From Cycas panzhihuaensis (Eukaryota > Cycadophyta), in the NCBI GenBank assembly GCA_023213395.1, contig CM041465.1:153209741-153273740 (forward strand): 64,000 nucleotides of DNA, read 5' to 3'. Below the pieces are notes generated by a model that did not search any database, was not told the DNA's origin, and worked only from the letters and a program-made list of their open reading frames with translations. Shown piece by piece: positions 58,449-64,000 of this stretch (position 1 is the first letter of the stretch; every line of letters starts with the position of its first letter). A program made the position numbers and the translations under genes.

Positions 58449-58814
58449 TGATGATGTTAATGTCACATGGTCATTTCATAAAGTTAGAATTAGATAAAGT
58501 CACTTTTATGTTTATAACTTTAGGATAAGGTGACTATGCTTAAGTCACTTAAGTGAAATGACATAAAGTTCATTTCATTGTAATTTCATGTAATCTCATT
58601 TGAATGTCATTGGGAGCAAAAATTCAAATTCCAAACCCTAATGAGCATTTTCATTATATAAGCTGAAATTACATGGAGAGTGATCATATTCTACACTTAT
58701 CCTCTTTGAGCTCAAGCTATTAGCATTTCTCTTGTTGAGTACATTATGCTTGTCTCCACTATTTGCTATTGTGTAGTGTTAGTGCACTAAATCCCTAGAT
58801 CCATTCCCTCAACA
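58449..58814 (+). repeat. 5' LTR, probably of C
   Basis: It starts TGATGATGTTAATG where B's sequence ends and finishes CCCTCAACA. A TATA-like CATTATATAAGC lies near 58653. The palindrome TCACTTAAGTGA is at 58545-58556. The first TG could also be the one at 58452. Confidence 0.75.
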
Positions 58815-58816
58815 AG

Positions 58817-58829
58817 TGGTATTAGAGCC
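58817..58829 (+). other. Primer binding site, probably of C
   Basis: TGGTATTAGAGCC follows the LTR by 2 bp, the copia initiator tRNA-Met pattern with one C-to-T change. Confidence 0.85.
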
Positions 58830-60959
58830 ACTGGGTGGATTCTAGTGCGACACTCACTTGCAAGGAGATTGCAAGCTATGTTCTCCTCTTCTTCACCATT
58901 CATGCGAAGTGAAGAGTTGAGATTTTTTTTTTTTAAATCTATTTTTAAAGTTCTTTTTATAGCAGATTTTTAGTACAAAAGTGTATGTTGTTGTACTATT
59001 TTATTTCTGTAGATAAGAGGAAGGAATGTGGCTGCCTAAAACCAACCTATTTATAGGCCTAAAGGAACATAGAAATTGCTCGTCTTATAACAACTTTTAG
59101 CTATCTTGTTTAGCCCTAAATATGGCATTTTGGCCAATTTTTCGTAATTTTTTGCAATAAAAGTCAAATTTCTAGGTTGCAGAAAAAGAAATCAGTGACT
59201 TTCACTAATTAAAAGCAGATTTTGTAAAAAATTAAATCGTACGGATGATGTACGGAATTCATACAACGGTACGGTCAAAAAAATAAAGTGCTCAGAATTG
59301 CATGAAATGTCGCCAGTAGGTGCGTTTTGGCATCCTAAGCACTTTTGTCTACTGGAGTGATATGAGATTTTGAAGTTAAAGGGGTCAAACAACCTATTTT
59401 CTATAGCCGCCTTCCAAATTTCAAAATCTTAGATCTAGAAAAATCTGAAGAGTTTTTTCCTATTGTAATACATGTTTTTGGACCTCCTTGTCCTAATCTA
59501 TCATTTGGGATAGGTCTCGCGTGAATCCGATACTCCGTTGAAAATTTATGAGCATTTTTAGGTTTTTCAGGTACTTTTTGGCCATGAGCTAAAATTGACT
59601 TTTTTACCTGTTTTTGAAAACATTTTTCAAAAATTTTTGTATATTTGTAAAGTGCAAATGAATGGCAACAAATCTGAAAATTTTTAATTTTTTAAATTTT
59701 TTTTGAAATTTGTGCCATATAGTGGTACAATAGATGGTACACTTTGCCCAACAACAAACTTAGCTTGTTGAAAATTTGATTTTTCAGCATACATTGTATT
59801 TTTGAAATTTTTAGTTTTCTGTTTCCCCCTTCATTAAAAAAAAAAAAATTATTGTATGTAAGAGGGATTTTTTTAAAGACATTTATAGCCTTTTTGGCTT
59901 TTGGATGCCTATTTTGGCTCTTTTGTAAAACGAACAAGGCACTTAAATATTTTGTACTAGCCAATCATCTAGATCGGAGCAATATCCGATGATTTGGCTC
60001 ATCATGTGTATGATTTTAATGGCTACATGCACTTGAAGACCTCATTGAGTGCCACTTGGGCACATAGAGTGCCATTTGGGCACTACGTGGACACGTCATC
60101 ACTACACTTGGACATGACAACAATACTTAAGTGGAGCATTTACATTTATTTACATTCAGTTTTCAGTTATTTTTACATGTCATTCGAGAACAAGAGCACT
60201 TTCCTTAAAATCAACTCATCTCGATGACTTTATACCGAAAGTTCTTGACTTGTGCACATACTCGCCTTGGTTGAAATAGACCAAGGTTGGCCGAAGTTTA
60301 GGCCCTAAGAGAGGTGTGAGTTTCATACTAGGTCTGGTCGTAACCGGTATAGTGGTAGAGGGACAGGTAGCCATACCTACAGCCTCCAATCAGGGATTAT
60401 CCTGATAACCATCCAGAAAAACTAAAAACCCTTAATCAAGATAATTAATTTAGTTGGGCCAATATCCGTCATAGTTATGGGACATGCACGTATTTCTCTT
60501 CAAAGAGTATATCACTGCTCATTGGTGAACTGGGTGAGGATTGACAGTACCTGGGCTCCACGTTTACTTAGATTTCATCACTAAGGAATGGTGTGAGTAT
60601 CGCGGGTGAAGGCCATTAATTACGTATACTAGAAGCCCCCTTAGGCATCGACACCTCACCTACTTTGGATACAAGTTAGAGGTTTGGGTTTGTTAAACAT
60701 CCTACATCACTTTGGTTATTAGTTGTGTGCACCCACATGCCCGCTTTTATATAAGCCTTCTCACTTATCTTGATTATATCACTTACATCACATGCTTATT
60801 TGTGATCTCTTTGCTTACACTTCTTACATTGTATTACTTCATTATTCCCTGCTGCGTCAGGTAGACCTGTCACAAGTATCAATGACTCCACCTTCTTCTC
60901 CTTAGTGCATTTTCATACACATTTATATATATCACTCTTATTGATCTTTTCACACCACC
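58830..60959 (+). other. Leader region before C's gag
   Basis: It has no coding motif. AT-rich with homopolymer runs up to about 60000, then more balanced. Near 60750 there is CTTTTATATAAGCC, and near 60870 GTCACAAGTATCAATGACTCC, which loosely resembles an LTR end plus primer site. An ORF at 59994-60227 has no recognisable product. Confidence 0.55.
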
Positions 60960-61990
60960 ATGTCGACCAATTTCAAGCAGAATGTAAATTGTATGCTAAA
61001 AGGGAAGGAGAACTGGGATATATGGTTCACAAGAGTCAAGAACGTAACCTAGTATGAGAGACTCTGGCTAAACCACTTGGAGCCAACCTCGATAGTACCT
61101 GTTACCGACACCACACCACAGAGTGGTGGCACACCTCCAACTCCTTCTACTCATAATCCGCAACGATGATAGTGGATCATTGAAGACCAGAAGATTAGAG
61201 TAGGGATCCTGCTAGTTACAGTTTACTCCTTGCACAACCTGATCGATGACATGCAGCATGACACTGCCTTTAAGGTCCTCAAAGTCCTCAAAAGAAACTT
61301 CGATACTCAATTAGACTTGGAGTTTGTTCATATGGTATTGAAGATGAACAAGATCTGAATGCAGAAAGGGTAAGCACATTAAACTATCAATGCTCTTCAC
61401 CCCATTAAACAGGCCATTGATAGGGATTTTAAGACCCAATGCATAACTTGGGCCTTCCTAATTCAATCTAGTTTGCATGTTCCTGATTATAAGAACCTGC
61501 TAGGAAATCTTCAGTCATCTGGCACACTAAAGACCCTTGACTTCGAAGCATTAATTGAGAAGTTTATTGAACATGACAAGACCTTCGCTACTAGCTTCCC
61601 ACTTTCAGATTCAACTCCTAATGCAGAGTTTGAAGCTGACATAGACGAGGAAGTATATTACACCAAACAGCAAGGTCAATCTTCACATGGAGGAAGAAGA
61701 GGTCGCGGAACATGCAGGGGAAAGCAACAGGGACAACAGCAAAGGCAACAACAAGGTCAGTAGAAAAACAGTAGTTGTGGGCTTGATGTTGCTATTGTTG
61801 ATGGGAGTCATGATGACTTATTTGCATGAGCAAATCTCATTGAGGCATGTATTCAACAAAGCAGGGAAGCATCCACTTCATTTGTTGCTTCTAGACCTAA
61901 GAGGTACATCGAGGCATACTGTGGCATAGCCATTTGTCAGCTTGATTTGCCACTACCTCGACCACTTGGATAGGCAAATGCTGCATCAAC
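60960..61990 (+). pseudogene. C gag
   Basis: Start ATG 60960 (MSTNFKQNVNCMLKGKENWD). This gives the copia gag layout: LKGKENWDIWFTRVKN, then FKVLKVLKRNFDTQ, LLGNLQSSGTLKTLDFEALIEKF and an acidic segment. A Gly/Arg/Gln-rich tail (GGRRGRGTCRGKQQGQQQR) near 61690-61760 stands where a zinc knuckle could be, and no clear CCHC is visible. Stops include TAG near 61050 and 61762 and several in 61165-61370. Confidence 0.85.
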
Positions 61991-62381
61991 ATCATCATCA
62001 GACTGGGTTATGGACACAGGAACTACCTGGCATATGACTTGTCACTGGGACTTCTTTCAGGATTTTGATTCAAAGGTCACCAGAGTAGTACACATGGCCG
62101 ATAAGTCGACACAACCTGTTCAAGGCATGGGCTCCATATGCCTGAAGCTCCTAGGCCTACCCAATTTTACTTTAAAACATGTCTTGTATATTCCCCATCT
62201 CAAACAAAACCTTTTATGGTTATCCACACTTCTCTCCTGTGGATTCAAATTGAGTGTCACAGCTAATGATCAAGTTCTTAGCGTTATTCACCCGCCTTCA
62301 TGTTATGTGGTAATGACTAGGAAACTTGAAGGTAAGATATTTAGACTGACTGGAACCACATTGTCATCTTCTGCATACTAG
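61991..62381 (+). pseudogene. C protease, active site intact
   Basis: The stretch 62010-62381 is open: VMDTGTTWHMTCHWDFF with D-T-G, then VHMADKSTQPVQGMGSI, FTLKHVLYIPHLKQNLLWLS and GKIFRLTGTTL. This last part is where the pre-integrase domain should start. Confidence 0.87.
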
Positions 62382-62940
62382 GGATGTGGTCTTTGCGGAG
62401 ATAGAGGATCAACTACTTCAACTTGATTATAAAGCACCATCTCATAGATACAACGATGTCTAGGAATATGATGTACAAATTCCAACATTTGGGGGGGAGA
62501 CACTGAAGAAATACTCAAAATTTTAGAATCTGACAATAGAGCCCCAGGGGACACTATCCTTGACTCAGATCTTATGCTAATGTGCACCAATCCAATGCCA
62601 TCTTGGGAGAATAGCCAGGAGTCACCACGTTAAGCATCAAAAGGAAAAGGAGTTATAGAAGAACCACCTTCAGTTGTATGGCCGTCTTCTCCAGTAATGT
62701 CATCAACCTCCGAACCATACATCTCCCATGATCCTTTTCAGGATCAAAATGAAGACCAGGATGTTGTGGAAATGAAAACATCATTCCCAACCAAAGGTTT
62801 TCGAGAAGCCTACCAGTTGCACAAAGACTTGAGATCTGATGAGGTAGGCAAAACTGGCACTTGAAGCGGTGCCTACAGAGCAAGGCAGCAAACATCACTT
62901 CCCATAGAGCTTGAACCAACATAACTGCACCTTGCTTCAA
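62382..62940 (+). pseudogene. C integrase remnant: C-terminal linker only
   Basis: Immediately after the protease the sequence reads DVVFAEIEDQLLQLDY, which fits the end of a copia integrase, followed by an acidic Ser/Pro-rich linker (MSSTSEPYISHDPFQDQN near 62698) to RT. No HHCC, DD or E motif is present, so about 1 kb of integrase has been lost. Confidence 0.82.
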
Positions 62941-64000
62941 ATGATGAGCCTCTATCATACCTAGAAATTGTGAAACGCATAGTTTGGAGAAATTCCATGA
63001 ATGAGGAATACCAATCCTTGATCAAGAACGCTACATGGGAGCTCGTTGATCTGCCTTTGGGAAGGAAGGTAGTCAGAAACAAATGGGTGTTCAAAAATAA
63101 ATACAGATCAGATGGCACCCTTGAAAAATACAAGGCGAGGTTGGTCGCAAAAGGATTCACCCAAAGGGAAGGTATCGATTACACAGAAGTCTTCACACCA
63201 ACTACCAACTGACTGACAATCAAAGCACTTGTGGCCTTGGCTACTCAACAAGTTTGGAAAATCCACCAACTCGATGTGAAAACTACTTTTCTCAATGGAG
63301 ATTTGGAAGAACAAATCTACATGACATAGCCTGAAGGCTTTGAGATAGCAGGACAGGAGCAAGAATTGTGTAGAAAGTCACTATATGGCCTTAAACAAGC
63401 CCTCGCGCTTGGTTCACCAAGTTGTCCAACAAAATGAGGCAACTTGGTTATGAGGTATGTGACTATCAAGACATTGATGCAACTTTGTTCATTAAGAGAG
63501 AAAAAGGCAAAGTCACATATCTCCCGATCTTTGTAGATGACATGTTGATAACCGGAAACAATGAGCGGGATATCAACAAATTAAAGATTGACTTGTCAAA
63601 ATCCTTCGAACTATCTGACCTCAAACTAATGAGATATTACTTGGGAATTGAGGTAACTTAATGCAATGGAAAAATCTCTCTCCTAAGAAAAATATATCAG
63701 CGATCTTCTAATCAAGTTCCAATTAGAAGATGCCAAAATAGTGTCTACTCCAATGGAGCTCAATGTCAAACTTTCTGATGAAAACACTCGAGAGCTAGAC
63801 ACAACACTCTATCGACAACTTGTAGGTAGCCTCATTTATGTTGCTAACACAAGGCCGGATATTGGCCATGCCATTGGCATTCTTGACCGTCACATGACAA
63901 CTCCAAAGCAGAACCATTGGCAAGTAGTAATACAAGTGTTGAAGTACCTAAAGATGACCAGCAAACTTGGTTTGTTGTATGAGCACAACAATGATTTCAG
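62941..64000 (+). pseudogene. C reverse transcriptase and start of RNase H
   Basis: The stretch 62970-63212 reads MNEEYQSLIKNATWELVDLP, then VVRNKWVFKNKY, then [18 protein letters not shown]. The RT continues with QLDVKTTFLNGDLEEQIYM and SLYGLKQA; a one-base loss near 63402 shifts the frame, after which MRQLGYEVCDYQDIDATLF and the VDD box (FVDDMLITGN near 63535) are readable (63422-63661). RNase H begins near 63830 (YVANTRPDIGHA equivalent). The window ends inside it. Confidence 0.88.

Larger units (their letters stand above)
58449..64000 (+). mobile_element. Element C: copia lacking integrase, runs off window
   Basis: A + strand copia with gag from 60960, protease to about 62380, and RT from about 62940 to the window end. 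Integrase is missing. The LTR/primer site at 58449-58830 is the most likely 5' end, with a leader of 2.1 kb. That leader has a second promoter-like stretch, so two elements may be involved. Confidence 0.75.

Noticed and set aside
59994-60227. 77-codon + strand ORF before C's gag
   Set aside because: Composition looks non-coding and there is no similarity to any gag or host protein I recognise.

Overview
The window looks like intergenic DNA from a large, repeat-rich seed-plant genome. Nearly all of it can be assigned to LTR retrotransposons of the Ty1/copia and Ty3/gypsy superfamilies, many nested in one another. I found no host gene, tRNA, rRNA or CRISPR array. Plant origin is inferred from the element types (Tork-like copia, chromodomain gypsy, Tat/Ogre-like gypsy), from the initiator-tRNA-Met primer sites, and from decay dominated by C-to-T type transitions. 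I cannot name the species.

Layout (letters are labels used in the entries). M: tail of a + strand copia element, 2-1219, plus its 3' LTR. G1: complete but decayed + strand chromodomain gypsy, 2867-9896. D: - strand chromodomain gypsy, 10352-21679, carrying E, a - strand copia at 11253-16550, in its integrase. 21680-23458: unassigned, with a stray LTR end and primer site. F: - strand copia of E's family, 23459-28824, with an exact ATCCT duplication, inside the LTR of J, a gypsy tail (to 29550). K: - strand copia RT/RNase H fragment, 29870-31140. L: + strand Tat-like gypsy RT fragment, 31200-31812. H: - strand gypsy of G1's family, 31813-48464, best preserved of the autonomous types. X: 36082-46132, inserted in H's protease region with an exact GCTGC duplication. 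A: - strand copia, 48532-56111, exact CTTTC duplication, apparently inside the LTR of N. N: + strand gypsy 5' end, to 57153. B: 3' part of a second A-family copy, 57154-58448. C: + strand copia from 58449 to the window end, lacking its integrase.

The most unusual element is X. It is GC-rich, about 10.05 kb, with 2.5-kb LTRs, one gag-protease reading frame on the - strand, no recognisable reverse transcriptase, RNase H or integrase, and four 85-bp tandem repeats in its 3' non-coding part. It is probably a non-autonomous, Tat/Ogre-related element that needs enzymes from a partner.

The autonomous elements share one plan: LTR, primer site pairing with initiator tRNA-Met, gag with a zinc knuckle, protease, then integrase-RT-RNase H (copia) or RT-RNase H-integrase-chromodomain (gypsy), polypurine tract, LTR. 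Every reading frame is broken by stops or frameshifts, so none looks able to move by itself now. All coordinates and translations were read by eye; LTR ends rest on TG/CA termini, primer sites and target duplications, and no search or alignment program was run.
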